Assembly: GCF_001618865.1 (NCBI RefSeq)
Contig: NZ_CP015136.1
Location: forward strand, 124,001-188,000
Length of the DNA stretch: 64,000 bases
Direction: 5' to 3'
Source of the DNA: Luteitalea pratensis
GTDB lineage: Bacteria; Acidobacteriota; Vicinamibacteria; Vicinamibacterales; Vicinamibacteraceae
Position 1 is the first letter of the stretch; each line of letters starts with the position of its first letter. This document shows, piece after piece, positions 50,675 through 59,399 of this stretch. The notes beneath the pieces are model-generated. The model had not been told where the DNA came from. It made no database searches and saw only the letters and a program-made list of their open reading frames with translations. A program made the translations under genes and the position numbers.

Positions 50675-51934
50675 GTGGCCACCACCTCAATGGATCGTGC
50701 CGAGTTGGACCGCCGTCACTTCCTCAAAAGCGCCGGTGCCGGCATGACCGCCGCGGCGCTCGTGCTCACCCCTGGCGAGGCCGCGGCTGCACAGGAGCAG
50801 GCCCGCAAAGCGGCGCTCGACCGGCTTGCCAGCAATTCCTGGCCGCTGCGTCAGTTGTTCAAGTCGCGCACCGCCCCGACCGCTGGCGCGGCGGCCCCCC
50901 GTCCGGCCGGCAGACGTGGTGATTTCGCGGAGGACGCCGAGGCGATCGCCAACAATCCCAACGCGAAGGAAGCGCTGGCCGTTGCGGAGAAGGCTCGCGC
51001 CGCGCGCGCGAACCTGCCCAACACCGCGGAGATGAAGAAGAAATACGGCGAGCTCACGGGGCTCGACTTCCCGCAGTTCACCAAGGACACGTTCCCGGGC
51101 GTGACGCGGATGGACATCCGCTCGTCGCTGTTCGGCGACATCACCGACGACTCGATGTTCCTGCCGCCGCAGGACGGGCAGCCGGGTTACTTCGATCCGA
51201 TGAGTCCGTCGGGCCGGAAGTGGCTCGACACGCTGGCCGGCACGCTGGTCAAGACGGGGACGAAGGTGCAGCACATCTCCAACAACGCGCCGTTCGAGTT
51301 GGCCTCCTACGGCTCGCCCCAAGCCGATGTCAGCCGCAAGGCCGGCGTCGCCGTGGCGAAGCGCTGGCTGGAAGGCTGCTCTGTCCTCGGCATCAAGACG
51401 ATGCGCATGAACTCGCCGCAGGCGTTCGGCGCGCCCATCCGGCCGAATGCCGTCCCTCGCGGACCAGGCGACGGCTACCCGCGCAACATCGACATGGTGC
51501 CGATGCTCGCCGCCGCGATCGAGTCGTACAAGGAGATGGCTGACTTCGGCGGCAACCTTGGCATCCGCGTGACGATCGAGAACCACTGGGGCCTGGCGGC
51601 CGAACCGGCCAACATCCGCACCATCATCGACGAGGTCAACCACCCGTATTGCGAGGCATCGCCCGACTTCTGCAACTGGGAGCATGAGTACATGCTCTTC
51701 AACGGCCTGAAGATGCTGGCGCCGTACGCACACACCCACGTGCACGCCAAGTACTGGGACCGCTGGGGCGACCGCAACGACGTGCAGCGCTCGACGCGGA
51801 TCATGCTGGCGGCCGGCTTCCGCGGGACGTTCGCGCTGGAGTACGAACAGGGGCCGTGGGACGGCGTCGAGGGTGCCAAATACCTGTATCGCGAGGTCCT
51901 CATGGCGCTCACCGAGCCGAAGCCGGTGATCTGA
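50675..51934 (+). CDS. Tat-exported sugar phosphate isomerase/epimerase-like TIM-barrel protein
   Basis: This protein of about 419 residues starts with a twin-arginine signal (DRRHFLKSAGAGMTAAALVL). A helical region of about 80 residues precedes a xylose-isomerase-like TIM barrel: IKTMRMNSPQAFG, IRVTIENHWGLAAEPANI (catalytic-type Glu in TIENHWG), HTHVHAKYWDRWGD, and GTFALEYEQGPWDGVEG. GTG at 50675 has a CCGGAGAAC ribosome-binding site; ATG 50690 is an alternative. Exported members of this family are common beside carbohydrate-degrading genes. It ends 19 bases before an SDR gene. Confidence 0.85.
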   Translation: MATTSMDRAELDRRHFLKSAGAGMTAAALVLTPGEAAAAQEQARKAALDRLASNSWPLRQLFKSRTAPTAGAAAPRPAGRRGDFAEDAEAIANNPNAKEALAVAEKARAARANLPNTAEMKKKYGELTGLDFPQFTKDTFPGVTRMDIRSSLFGDITDDSMFLPPQDGQPGYFDPMSPSGRKWLDTLAGTLVKTGTKVQHISNNAPFELASYGSPQADVSRKAGVAVAKRWLEGCSVLGIKTMRMNSPQAFGAPIRPNAVPRGPGDGYPRNIDMVPMLAAAIESYKEMADFGGNLGIRVTIENHWGLAAEPANIRTIIDEVNHPYCEASPDFCNWEHEYMLFNGLKMLAPYAHTHVHAKYWDRWGDRNDVQRSTRIMLAAGFRGTFALEYEQGPWDGVEGAKYLYREVLMALTEPKPVI

Positions 51935-51953
51935 ATCCGGAAAGCGAGGGACC

Positions 51954-52745
51954 ATGGATCTTCAGCTCGACCATCAGACCGCTGTCGTCACCGGCTCGAC
52001 TGCGGGCATCGGACTCGAGATTGCCAGACGCCTGGCAATCGAGGGCGCCACCGTCATCGTCTCCGGTAGGACGGCCACTTCCGTCGACGCCGCGGTGGCC
52101 AGCATCCAGGCGTCCGGTGGTCGGGCTGTGCGGGGTGTCGTTGCCGACGTGACGATGGCTGCCGGAGCCGACCTGCTGCTGCGCGATGCCGGCCGCGTCG
52201 ACATCCTCGTCAACAACCTGGGCATCTACGAGAGCAAGCCGTTCACGGAGATCACCGACCAGGACTGGATTCGCTTCTTCGACGTCAACGTCGTCAGCGG
52301 CGTGCGTCTGGCTCGGGCAGTCCTGCCGGGCATGCTCGCGCGAAACCACGGGCGCATCATCTTCGTGTCGAGCGAATCGGCGCTCTCGGTGCCGAAGGAC
52401 ATGATTCACTACGCCGTGACGAAGACCGCGCAGCTGACGATCGCTCGCGGCCTGGCCGAGCTGACGCGCGGCTCGCGAGTGACCGTCAACTCCGTGCTGC
52501 CGGGCCCGACCCGGTCCGCGGGCATCGAGGACTTCCTGCGGAGCCAGGCCAGCGACCCGTCCGCGCCCGCTGCCGCGATCGAAGCCGAGTTCTTCGCGAC
52601 GGCGCGGGCCACCTCGCTGCTGCAGCGCATGATCGAACCTGGGGAGGTTGCGAGTCTGGTGGCCTACCTGGCCAGCCCGCTGGCGTCCGCGACCAATGGC
52701 GCTGCCGTGCGCGTCGAAGGCGGTCTCGTCCCGACGATTGCCTGA
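51954..52745 (+). CDS. SDR-family oxidoreductase
   Basis: This 263-residue classical short-chain dehydrogenase has the cofactor motif TGSTAGIG (13-20), NNLG in DILVNNLGIY, the catalytic Ser in IIFVSSESALS and the YxxxK motif in HYAVTKTA, plus LPGPTRSAGIEDFL near the C-terminus. The sequence ERAG-like SGRT after strand 2 suggests NADP(H). A GCGAGGGA site precedes ATG 51954. It is probably cotranscribed with the isomerase-like gene. Confidence 0.9.
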   Translation: MDLQLDHQTAVVTGSTAGIGLEIARRLAIEGATVIVSGRTATSVDAAVASIQASGGRAVRGVVADVTMAAGADLLLRDAGRVDILVNNLGIYESKPFTEITDQDWIRFFDVNVVSGVRLARAVLPGMLARNHGRIIFVSSESALSVPKDMIHYAVTKTAQLTIARGLAELTRGSRVTVNSVLPGPTRSAGIEDFLRSQASDPSAPAAAIEAEFFATARATSLLQRMIEPGEVASLVAYLASPLASATNGAAVRVEGGLVPTIA

Positions 52746-52784
52746 CGTCCCGGTGCCGGCCGGCGCGAATCCGTGCAGTTGTAG

Positions 52785-52829
52785 CCGCGGGACTTGTCCC
52801 GCGGGCAGCGCGCCGGACATGTCCGGCGC
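52785..52829. repeat. Paired extragenic palindromes
   Basis: CCGCGGGAC-TT-GTCCCGCGG (52785-52804) and the perfect palindrome GCGCCGGACATGTCCGGCGC (52810-52829) lie in the gap between the SDR gene and a PadR gene. Both have a GGAC/GTCC core like the repeats around 56030 and 57650, so they probably belong to one dispersed REP-like family. Confidence 0.7.
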
Positions 52830-52872
52830 CTACGAGATTGGTCGGAGTCCGACGGCTGCGGGAGCCGCGCTC

Positions 52873-52940
52873 CCATCATCAGTTGATGGCAGTTGACAGC
52901 CACCGTCCGCCTCTGTAGAGTCCCATCATCGACTGATGGG
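52873..52940 (+). promoter_or_regulatory. Promoter with two palindromic operators upstream of PadR (ADOP 5)
   Basis: TTGACA (52893-52898), a 17-base spacer and TAGAGT (52916-52921) form a strong promoter. Two matching palindromes CCATCA-N5-TGATGG flank it: 52873-52889 upstream of the -35, and 52923-52939 over the predicted transcription start. The second contains the start codon ATG at 52936. Their centres are 50 bases apart, about five helical turns, suited to cooperative binding of two dimers. Confidence 0.65.
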
Positions 52941-53274
52941 ACTGACCAACACACCCTCCGACCTGCTTCCCGGCACGCTCGAGCTGTTGATCCTGAAAGC
53001 GCTCGCTGGCGGCGCCAGGCACGGCTACGGCATCGTCGAACACCTCCGCCGGACGTCCGACGACGTGCTGCGAGTGGGGGAGAGTGCGCTGTACCCCGCG
53101 CTCCAGCGCTTGCTGTTGAACGGTTGCGTGAAGGCCGAATGGGGTACCTCGGAGAACAACCGCCGTGCCCGCTTCTACACGCTGACGGCGGCCGGCCGCA
53201 AGCAACTGACCGCCGAGCGCGACGAGTTCGACCGCATGGTCGGCGCGATCCAGCGCGTCTTGAGCACGACATGA
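52936..53274 (+). CDS. PadR-family transcriptional regulator (partner of ADOP 5)
   Basis: This 112-residue winged-helix regulator contains LLPGTLELLILKALAGGARHGYGIVEHLR and GESALYPALQRLLLNGCVKAEW with wing NNRRARFYTLTAAGRKQL. The leader is very short, with no clear ribosome-binding site. It is followed 52 bases later by ADOP 5. The operator over its start codon implies self-repression. Confidence 0.93.
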   Translation: MGLTNTPSDLLPGTLELLILKALAGGARHGYGIVEHLRRTSDDVLRVGESALYPALQRLLLNGCVKAEWGTSENNRRARFYTLTAAGRKQLTAERDEFDRMVGAIQRVLSTT

Positions 53275-53326
53275 CGGTCTCTCCCTCGACCACGAGTGAT
53301 GCGCCAGCCGCGAGGGGCCGCTTGTC

Positions 53327-56017
53327 ATGACCTCCCTCGTCCGCCGCCTGCAGCACCTCCTGCGTCGGTCGCGCCACGATGCCGACCTCGCCGAGGAAAT
53401 CGAGGCTCACCGGGCGCATCGTCAGGACGCGCTCGAGCGCGACGGCCTCGATCGGACCGACGCAGTCCACGCGAGCCGGCGTGCGATGGGTAACGTGACG
53501 CTCGCCGTCGAGGACGCACGCGACGTGTGGGCGATGCGCGCGATCGACAGCGTGCGGCAGGACATCCGCGACTCGTGGCGTGGCCTGCGCAAGAGCCCGG
53601 GCTTCGCGCTCGCGGTCGTCGGGACGCTCGCGCTCGGCATCGGCGCCAACACGGCGCTGTTCTCCATCTTCAACAGCCTGATCCTGCGCCCGCTGCCCGT
53701 CCGCGATCCGGCCAGCCTCGCGCTGCTCACCAACGGCTCCTGGCCGTATCCCGTGTGGGAGGAGATCCGGGCCCGCGAGCACGAGCTGTTCGACGGCGCC
53801 CTTGCGTGGTCTGGCCAGCGCTTCGACCTCTCGCAGCGCGGCCGAGCCATGCCCGTCGACGGCGCATACGTAAGCGGGAGGTTCTTCGACGAACTCGGCG
53901 TGCGTGCGGTGCGCGGTCGTCTGCTCATGCCGGCAGACGATGGCGGCGCTGCACCTGATGGTCCCGTCGTCGTCATCAGTCATCGCTTCTGGCGTCAGCA
54001 CTTCGGCGGCGCCGAAGATGTCGTGGGACGCCAACTGACCGTGCAACGCGTCGCGTTCACCATCGTCGGTGTGGCTCCGGCGGGATTCTTCGGCGTCGAC
54101 GTCGGCCGGACGACGGACGTGATGCTCCCGTTCGCCGCGGAGCCATCGATTCGAGGGCAGGAAAGCTGGCTGAAGGACCCGTCCTCGTGGTGGCTGGAAG
54201 TCATGGTGCGGCTGAAGCCGGGACAGAGCATCGATCAGGCGAACGCCGCGTTTCGGGGCGTGCAGCCGCAGATTCGCGCCGCGGCGACGGGCGGCAATGC
54301 GGCGTTGGCCGGCTCACGCTATCTCGCGGAGCCCTTCACCCTGGTCCCGGCGGCGACCGGCACATCCTCGCTCCGGGGCCGGTTCGAGACGCCGCTGTTC
54401 GCGATGGTCGTGGCCGTGGGTCTCGTGCTGCTTGTCGCCTGCGCCAACATCGCCAGCCTGCTGCTCGCGCGCGCGCTGGCGCGCCGGCACGAACTCAGCG
54501 TCCGCCTGGCGCTGGGCGGCTCTCGATGGCGCCTCGGCCGGCTCCTGTTCACCGAGAGCCTGATCGTGGCCGTGACAGGCGCGACCCTCGGCCTGGGACT
54601 GGCCACCTGGGGCGGGACGGTGCTCGTGCGGCAACTGAGCACGTGGCAACGCACCGTGTCGCTGGATCTGTCGCTGGACTGGCGCGTCCTCGCGTTCACG
54701 GTGGCGCTTGCGTGCCTGTCGGCGCTCGTGGCCGGCATCGCCCCGGTGCTCGGACTCAAGAGCGTCGCCCCTGGCGACGCCCTGAAGGACGCCGGCCGCG
54801 CGATCACGGGCGATCGTCGTTTCGCGGCACGCGGCACACTCGTTGTCGCGCAACTCGCGGTGTCGCTCGTCCTCGTCGTGGCGGCAGGACTCTTCCTGCG
54901 CACCTTCGCGTCCCTCAATCGACTCCCGCTCGGCTTCGTCCCCGAACCGCTGCTCGTCGTGGAGTTGAACCTGCAGACAACCGTCGAGTCGATCGAGGCA
55001 CGACCCGAGCGCGTCGAGCGTCTGCGCGCCGCCGCGGCGGAGATCCCGGGCGTGCGATCGGCGACCGTGTCGAGGGTGCGGCGTCTGACGGGCGGCGGCT
55101 GGAGCGCCGGCAAGGTTGCGGTCGGCGAGGGTCCGCCACCCCAGGTGGTCCGAGGGCGGCCCTCGCTCTGGCGCGACGCCACCACCCCCGGATGGTTCGC
55201 GGCGATGGGGATCCCTCTCCGTCGTGGCCGCGACTTCGATGAGGGCGACCGCGTGGGCAGTCCGCCTGTCGCCATCGTCAACGAGGCCTTCATGCGCCGG
55301 TACGCGCCCGGTCGGCAGCCGATCGGCGAGACGGTCCGGCTCGCCGGCATGGGTAACGAAGAGTCGCGATGGGAGATCGTCGGCCTGGTGGGCGATACCG
55401 TCTACGCCACGACACGCGAGGGGATGGTGCCGACGATGTTCGTCCCGGTGGCACAGCAGGCACCGGAGAACTTCTGGCCGACCGTCCTGCTGACCATCAA
55501 CACGCCACCTGACCGGCGGGCGGCTGTCGAGCGCGACGTCGCGGCGGCGCTGACGGCAACCGATCCGACCGTTGCTCTCAGTTTCGGGAACTTCGACGAA
55601 CTCGTCGCTGCCACGATCACGCAGGAGCGCCTCGTCACCATGCTGGCGTCGTTCTTCGGCGGGCTGGCGCTGCTGCTCGCCGGCATCGGGCTCTATGGCA
55701 TCGTCGCCCATGCCGTCCGGGCGCGGCAGACGGAGATCAGCCTGCGCATGGCCCTCGGCGCGCATCCGGCCGGTATCGTCCGAATGGTGTTCCGCCGCGT
55801 CGGCGTCCTGATCCTGGCCGGAGTCGCGCTGGGGCTCGTGGCCAGCCTCTGGGCTGCGCGATTCGTGGCGCCGCTGCTGTTCGAAGTCGACGCGCGCGAT
55901 CCACTGACGTTCGTCGCCGCCGCCGCAGTGCTCGTCGCAGTCGGCGCGCTGGCGGCGTGGCTGCCGGCCCGCCGCGCCACACGTCTCGATCCAGCCAGGG
56001 TGCTCCGCGAGGGGTAA
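53327..56017 (+). CDS. ADOP-family ABC transporter permease (ADOP 5)
   Basis: This 896-residue permease has an arginine/histidine-rich N-terminal region (LRRSRHDADLAEEIEAHRAHRQDALERDGL), the block TLALGIGANTALFSIFNSLILRPLP, the first FtsX core LLVACANIASLLLARALARRHELSVRLALGGSR, the second core QTEISLRMALGAHPAGIVRMVF, and the end RLDPARVLREG. Its last 45 bases and downstream palindrome are duplicated at 57577-57660. Confidence 0.93.
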   Translation: MTSLVRRLQHLLRRSRHDADLAEEIEAHRAHRQDALERDGLDRTDAVHASRRAMGNVTLAVEDARDVWAMRAIDSVRQDIRDSWRGLRKSPGFALAVVGTLALGIGANTALFSIFNSLILRPLPVRDPASLALLTNGSWPYPVWEEIRAREHELFDGALAWSGQRFDLSQRGRAMPVDGAYVSGRFFDELGVRAVRGRLLMPADDGGAAPDGPVVVISHRFWRQHFGGAEDVVGRQLTVQRVAFTIVGVAPAGFFGVDVGRTTDVMLPFAAEPSIRGQESWLKDPSSWWLEVMVRLKPGQSIDQANAAFRGVQPQIRAAATGGNAALAGSRYLAEPFTLVPAATGTSSLRGRFETPLFAMVVAVGLVLLVACANIASLLLARALARRHELSVRLALGGSRWRLGRLLFTESLIVAVTGATLGLGLATWGGTVLVRQLSTWQRTVSLDLSLDWRVLAFTVALACLSALVAGIAPVLGLKSVAPGDALKDAGRAITGDRRFAARGTLVVAQLAVSLVLVVAAGLFLRTFASLNRLPLGFVPEPLLVVELNLQTTVESIEARPERVERLRAAAAEIPGVRSATVSRVRRLTGGGWSAGKVAVGEGPPPQVVRGRPSLWRDATTPGWFAAMGIPLRRGRDFDEGDRVGSPPVAIVNEAFMRRYAPGRQPIGETVRLAGMGNEESRWEIVGLVGDTVYATTREGMVPTMFVPVAQQAPENFWPTVLLTINTPPDRRAAVERDVAAALTATDPTVALSFGNFDELVAATITQERLVTMLASFFGGLALLLAGIGLYGIVAHAVRARQTEISLRMALGAHPAGIVRMVFRRVGVLILAGVALGLVASLWAARFVAPLLFEVDARDPLTFVAAAAVLVAVGALAAWLPARRATRLDPARVLREG

Positions 56018-56095
56018 CTGTCACGACGTCGGGCTGGGACAGCCCGACGCTACCTGGTCCGGAATCGCGGCCTCGACCAGCTGCGCCAGCCAGGT
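55968..56095 (+). repeat. Duplicated block: ADOP 3' end, palindrome, SRPBCC 3'-end fragment (copy 1)
   Basis: From CCCGCCGCGCCAC (55968) through the ADOP 5 stop and the GGGCTGGGACAGCCC palindrome to GCTACC (about 56053), this block matches 57577-57667. Its continuation to about 56095 reads on the minus strand WLAQLVEAAIPD, matching the last residues of the SRPBCC gene (LAQLVEAAVPG) at 57760-57795. The second sulfatase gene lies between the copies. Confidence 0.75.
56028..56048. repeat. REP-like palindrome
   Basis: GTCGGGCTG-GGA-CAGCCCGAC has perfect 9-base arms, 10 bases downstream of the ADOP 5 stop. It may act as a transcription terminator for ADOP 5, although no T-run follows. The 57640-57660 copy differs only at the arm ends. 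Confidence 0.7.
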
Positions 56096-56119
56096 CCTTC
56101 TCCTCTGCCGGCGGGCCCA

Positions 56120-57535
56120 TCATTCGGGCCGGCCCCCTGTCCCGGAACCGCGCTGTGGCGGGGGCCCTTCCTTCCGCCGAGCCTCGGATGCCTTGACTTC
56201 AGCCTCCATGCTCGTCATGGCCTCCCGAAGCGCCTGAAGTGCAGAACGCGCTTCCAGAGAAAGCCCGCTTTCCGAAAGCGGATTCTTCTCAGTCGGATCC
56301 GCAAGATAGTCGAAGAACCGGCCGTCGGCGTACAACTTGAAACGCCCGTCGTGCGCATAGCGGTGAGGCCTGCCCTCGCGCACGGTGTTGGGTCCGGATG
56401 TCCGGCCGCGATAGAAGTCCGTGAAGATCCACCTCCGTGGAGAAGGTGATCCCCTGGTCAGCGTCGGATACAGGCTGACGCCGTCGCTCTGGACGTTCAG
56501 AATCGTGCTCCGGCCGGCGTCCAGCATCGTGGGAAACAGATCGCTGACATCGACCAGGTCGTCGCGCACCTGAGCGGGTGCGATGGTGCCCTTCCAATGC
56601 GCGATGAAGGGCACATGATTGGACGCGTCCGTCGATCCCCACTTGTCGCCCTGGACGGGGCGACCGTTCATCATCGACGTGACGCGAACGTCCGTGCCGT
56701 TGTCGCCCATGAACAGCACCAGCGTGTTTTCCCGTAGTCCAAGCTTGTCGAGCGTTGTCATCAGCTCACCGACGTTCTTGTCCAGATGGCTGACCATGGC
56801 GCCGAAATACTTCTCGTCGTTCACTTTGGTTTCGTCATGGCTCTCGTAGTCGGGATGGCCAGGGGGCGGCTGGAACGGATCGTGTGTGAGGTGCTCGGCG
56901 TAGTACACGAAGAACGGTCGCTCGCGATTCCGCTGCATGAAGTCAAAGACAAATTCCTTGACCATGTCGGGACCGTACGCACCCGGGTGCTGTTTGGCTG
57001 GCTCGCCATTTCGCGTCAGGATCGGGTTCTTGTAACGGTTCCAGAAATCCGGAGACTCGAGCTGCCAGATCAAGTACTCATTGAAACCGATCAGGTGCGG
57101 AGTCTGGAAGCTGCCGCCGAACTGCCATTTGCCCGCCATTGCGGTGGTGTAACCGGCCGCTTGCAGGTAATTCGCGATTGTGCGGAGGCTCGTGTCGAAG
57201 TAGCCGAAGTGGTCGTAGTTCCTGAAGTTGTACTGGCCGGTAAGAAGTTGCACGCGAGTGGGCGTGCAGAGCGCGGTGGAATACGCGCGAGTGAACCGCA
57301 TACCGTCAGCAGCAAGCCGATCGATGTTGGGAGTCTTGTACGAGGTCCCGCCGTAGCTGTTGACCGCCTCCCTACCGATGTCGTCGGCAAGGTACATGAT
57401 GATGTTTGGCGGGCGCTCGGATCGCGCCGCCGGGGCCTGCTCCGCCGACGAGTCGGTCAGGAGGAGCGGCCACATCAGCAGCAATGCAGACGGCAGCCAG
57501 ACCAACGGCGTACGAATCGTTCGTGTCGTGAGCAT
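56120..57535 (-). CDS. Secreted arylsulfatase-like protein
   Basis: This 471-residue type I sulfatase has an N-terminal hydrophobic signal (PLVWLPSALLLMWPLLL). The metal site is NIIMYLADDIG (D51, D52) and the formylglycine motif is C90-T-P-T-R94 in STALCTPTRVQLLTG. AGKWQFGG, HLTHDPFQPP and FMGDNGTDVRV complete the active site. ATG 57535 is chosen because CGGAGG lies 8 bases upstream. It faces ADOP 5 and is flanked by duplicated sequence, suggesting insertion. Its PxR context (Thr for Ser) still fits the relaxed CxPxR rule. Confidence 0.9.
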   Translation of the reverse strand: MLTTRTIRTPLVWLPSALLLMWPLLLTDSSAEQAPAARSERPPNIIMYLADDIGREAVNSYGGTSYKTPNIDRLAADGMRFTRAYSTALCTPTRVQLLTGQYNFRNYDHFGYFDTSLRTIANYLQAAGYTTAMAGKWQFGGSFQTPHLIGFNEYLIWQLESPDFWNRYKNPILTRNGEPAKQHPGAYGPDMVKEFVFDFMQRNRERPFFVYYAEHLTHDPFQPPPGHPDYESHDETKVNDEKYFGAMVSHLDKNVGELMTTLDKLGLRENTLVLFMGDNGTDVRVTSMMNGRPVQGDKWGSTDASNHVPFIAHWKGTIAPAQVRDDLVDVSDLFPTMLDAGRSTILNVQSDGVSLYPTLTRGSPSPRRWIFTDFYRGRTSGPNTVREGRPHRYAHDGRFKLYADGRFFDYLADPTEKNPLSESGLSLEARSALQALREAMTSMEAEVKASEARRKEGPPPQRGSGTGGRPE

Positions 57536-57576
57536 CCCAGGCCTCCGGGTGTGCAAAAGCATATGTCCAACGCGGT

Positions 57577-57630
57577 CCCGCCGCGCCACGTGCGTCGACC
57601 CCGCAGGCGTACTCCGCGAGGGGGTAACTC
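57577..57630 (+). pseudogene. 3'-end remnant of an ADOP permease gene
   Basis: CCCGCCGCGCCAC followed by GTCGACCCCGCAGGCGTACT and CCGCGAGG, then GGGTAACT, corresponds base by base to the last codons and stop of ADOP 5 (RRATRLDPARVLREG plus stop) with a few substitutions and an extra G just before the stop. Nothing of the rest of the gene remains. Confidence 0.6.
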
Positions 57631-57639
57631 CCACGCACC

Positions 57640-57707
57640 GCCGGGCTGGGACAGCCCGGCTCTACCTTTCGCTACGGATTGGCAGCGGCCCGCTGTTCCA
57701 GCGGGCC
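57640..57707. repeat. Two REP-like palindromes and start of a third
   Basis: GCCGGGCTG-GGA-CAGCCCGGC (57640-57660) and GGCCCGCTG-TTC-CAGCGGGCC (57687-57707) are perfect 9-base-arm hairpins with 3-base loops. A further incomplete copy, AGCTGGGACAGCCCGGG, lies at 57738-57753 just before the SRPBCC stop. They fill the gap between the divergent sulfatase and SRPBCC genes. Confidence 0.7.
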
Positions 57708-57759
57708 AGGCCACGACCTCGCGACTCCTGACGCAAAGCTGGGACAGCCCGGGCGCTGC

Positions 57760-58206
57760 CTAGCCCGGAACCGCGGCCTCCACCAACTGCGCCAGCAGCG
57801 TGAGTGACTCCTGCCAACCAAGGACACACGCCTCCGCCGGGATGACGTCGGGAATGCCGTCCTGAACGATGTGCACCTCGGTTCCGACAGAGACCGCCTT
57901 CAGCCGCACCGTCACCGTCATTTCGCCCGGCAGGTTCGGATCGTCGAACCGATCCGTCCAGCGCAGGAGTTCGGGAGGCACCAGCTCTCGGTACTCGCCA
58001 CCGAACGAGTGACTCTTGCCCGAGGTGAAGTTCGTGAACGACATCTTGTACGAGCCGCCCACCCGCGCATCCATGTGGTGCACCTTACCGGTGAAGCCGT
58101 GGGGCGGCAGCCACTTGACCGTGGCTTCGGGGTCGAGGAATGCGCGGTAGACCCGGTCGGGCGTCGCTCGCAGGACACGGTGGAACTGAACACTGTTCGG
58201 CATCAT
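57760..58206 (-). CDS. SRPBCC/AHSA1-domain protein
   Basis: This 148-residue single-domain START-like (AHSA1) protein contains FHRVLRATPDRVYRAFLDPEATVKWLPP, a central VGGSYKMSFTNF and GEYRELVPPELLRWTDRF, and ends with a long helix CVLGWQESLTLLAQLVEAA. The fold binds hydrophobic ligands; the actual role is unknown. ATGATG at 58201-58206 follows an AAAAGGAGCAG site. A fragment of its 3' end recurs at 56057-56095. Confidence 0.9.
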   Translation of the reverse strand: MMPNSVQFHRVLRATPDRVYRAFLDPEATVKWLPPHGFTGKVHHMDARVGGSYKMSFTNFTSGKSHSFGGEYRELVPPELLRWTDRFDDPNLPGEMTVTVRLKAVSVGTEVHIVQDGIPDVIPAEACVLGWQESLTLLAQLVEAAVPG

Positions 58207-58364
58207 CTGCTCCTTTTCGTCGGCCGAGTGGCCTCGTCGCAATGGCACGGTGGTGCCGTTCTTTCTGATCCCTAGACCGAGTATCGTCGCAGGAATCATC
58301 GGCGCACGTTCCTGGCGTTTCTCGTGAGGAATGCGCGGAAGATGAAGAGCTTCGCGGTCGCCGC

Positions 58365-59397
58365 TCATTCGACCCAGCTCGTCGACACTGCGCAGCGGAT
58401 GCCGGGAAGAGGCAGCGTTGCCACCTCTTCTTCGACCGCCGCTCGTTCCGATTGGGAGAGGCGCCGCCAAGGCTGCACGGACACGGTCCTTTCCGATCGA
58501 CGCCACGTGCCGGCGATCTCGACCGCGGACCAGCAAGGCGCCCGGCCAGACGCGCGACGTCCAGAGACCACCGCGGTGCGCTGCATTCTCCACCAGCAGC
58601 GCGCGTTCCTCGGGACGCTGGAAGAGGAAGTACGCATCGCCACTCGGCAAGAGTCGCGCGGGCGCCACGGCACCAGGTCGGCGCCGAAACAGCGGCTCAT
58701 CCGACGCAAGGATCGACCCGTCGCCGCTCGGCGTACGGACGGCCACCAGGGACGCGCCAAGCTCGTCGAAGGCTGCCGTACCTGATCGCGGCGCAATGCC
58801 GGCCCATGCGGCGAACGCCTCGGGCGTTGCCGGCCCGAAGAAATGCACGTAGCGCCGGGCGAGTTCGCGGCGTGCCTCGCCCGCGCCGATCACGGGCGGT
58901 GGCACCATCCAGATCTTCGGCTGCCTGGCGCCGTCCCATCGCATGCGCACGCGGCCCGTGAGGGTGGCGTACCGCAGCCGGTTCGGCGGCTCACCGAGAG
59001 CCCGCCCCGCAGCATCATGCGCCACGCGGTCGTCTCCCAGCGTGCGTGCCAGCCGGTCGGCCAGTGCCTCGGCCACGCGCCGGGTCGAGCCCGCGTCCGG
59101 CAGCCGCCCGAGCGTGAAGGCCGGCGCATCGCCTGCATCGACGATGTAGGCACTGTAGCGGGGTCCCCACAACTGCACGAGGGACGGCGCTTCCCACGTT
59201 GTCGACGTCGTGCCCTCGACGCGCGCATGGATGGAGAGCGACGCGGCGCGCGGCATGCTGTCCTGCAGGCCTGCCCACGCCGCGTGCCGAAGCGCTGACG
59301 GCTCATGCGGCAAACGTGTGTCGAGCGCCTGCACGGATCGCCGGAAGGCGAGGATCTGCGTCCGCGTCAGCTGCAGCCGGTTCGATCTCTCTACCAT
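58365..59397 (-). pseudogene. Winged-helix DNA-binding (HTH_42/AlkZ-like) gene with a frameshift
   Basis: The frame starts at ATG 59397 (MVERSNRLQLTRTQILAFR) and shows the family body: RLPHEPSALRHAAWAGLQDS, LVQLWGPRYSAYIVDAGD, RYVHFFGPATPEAFAAWAGI, LLPSGDAYFL. At about 58515-58525, after WPGALLVRG, the frame shifts. The natural C-terminus EIAGTWRRSERTVSVQPWRR ... CAVSTSWVE with TGA at 58365-58367 reads in another frame. One lost base (or two gained) explains it. Intact relatives are linked to interstrand-crosslink glycosylases, so a functional copy may be recoverable if this is a sequencing error. Confidence 0.7.
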
Positions 59398-59399
59398 GG

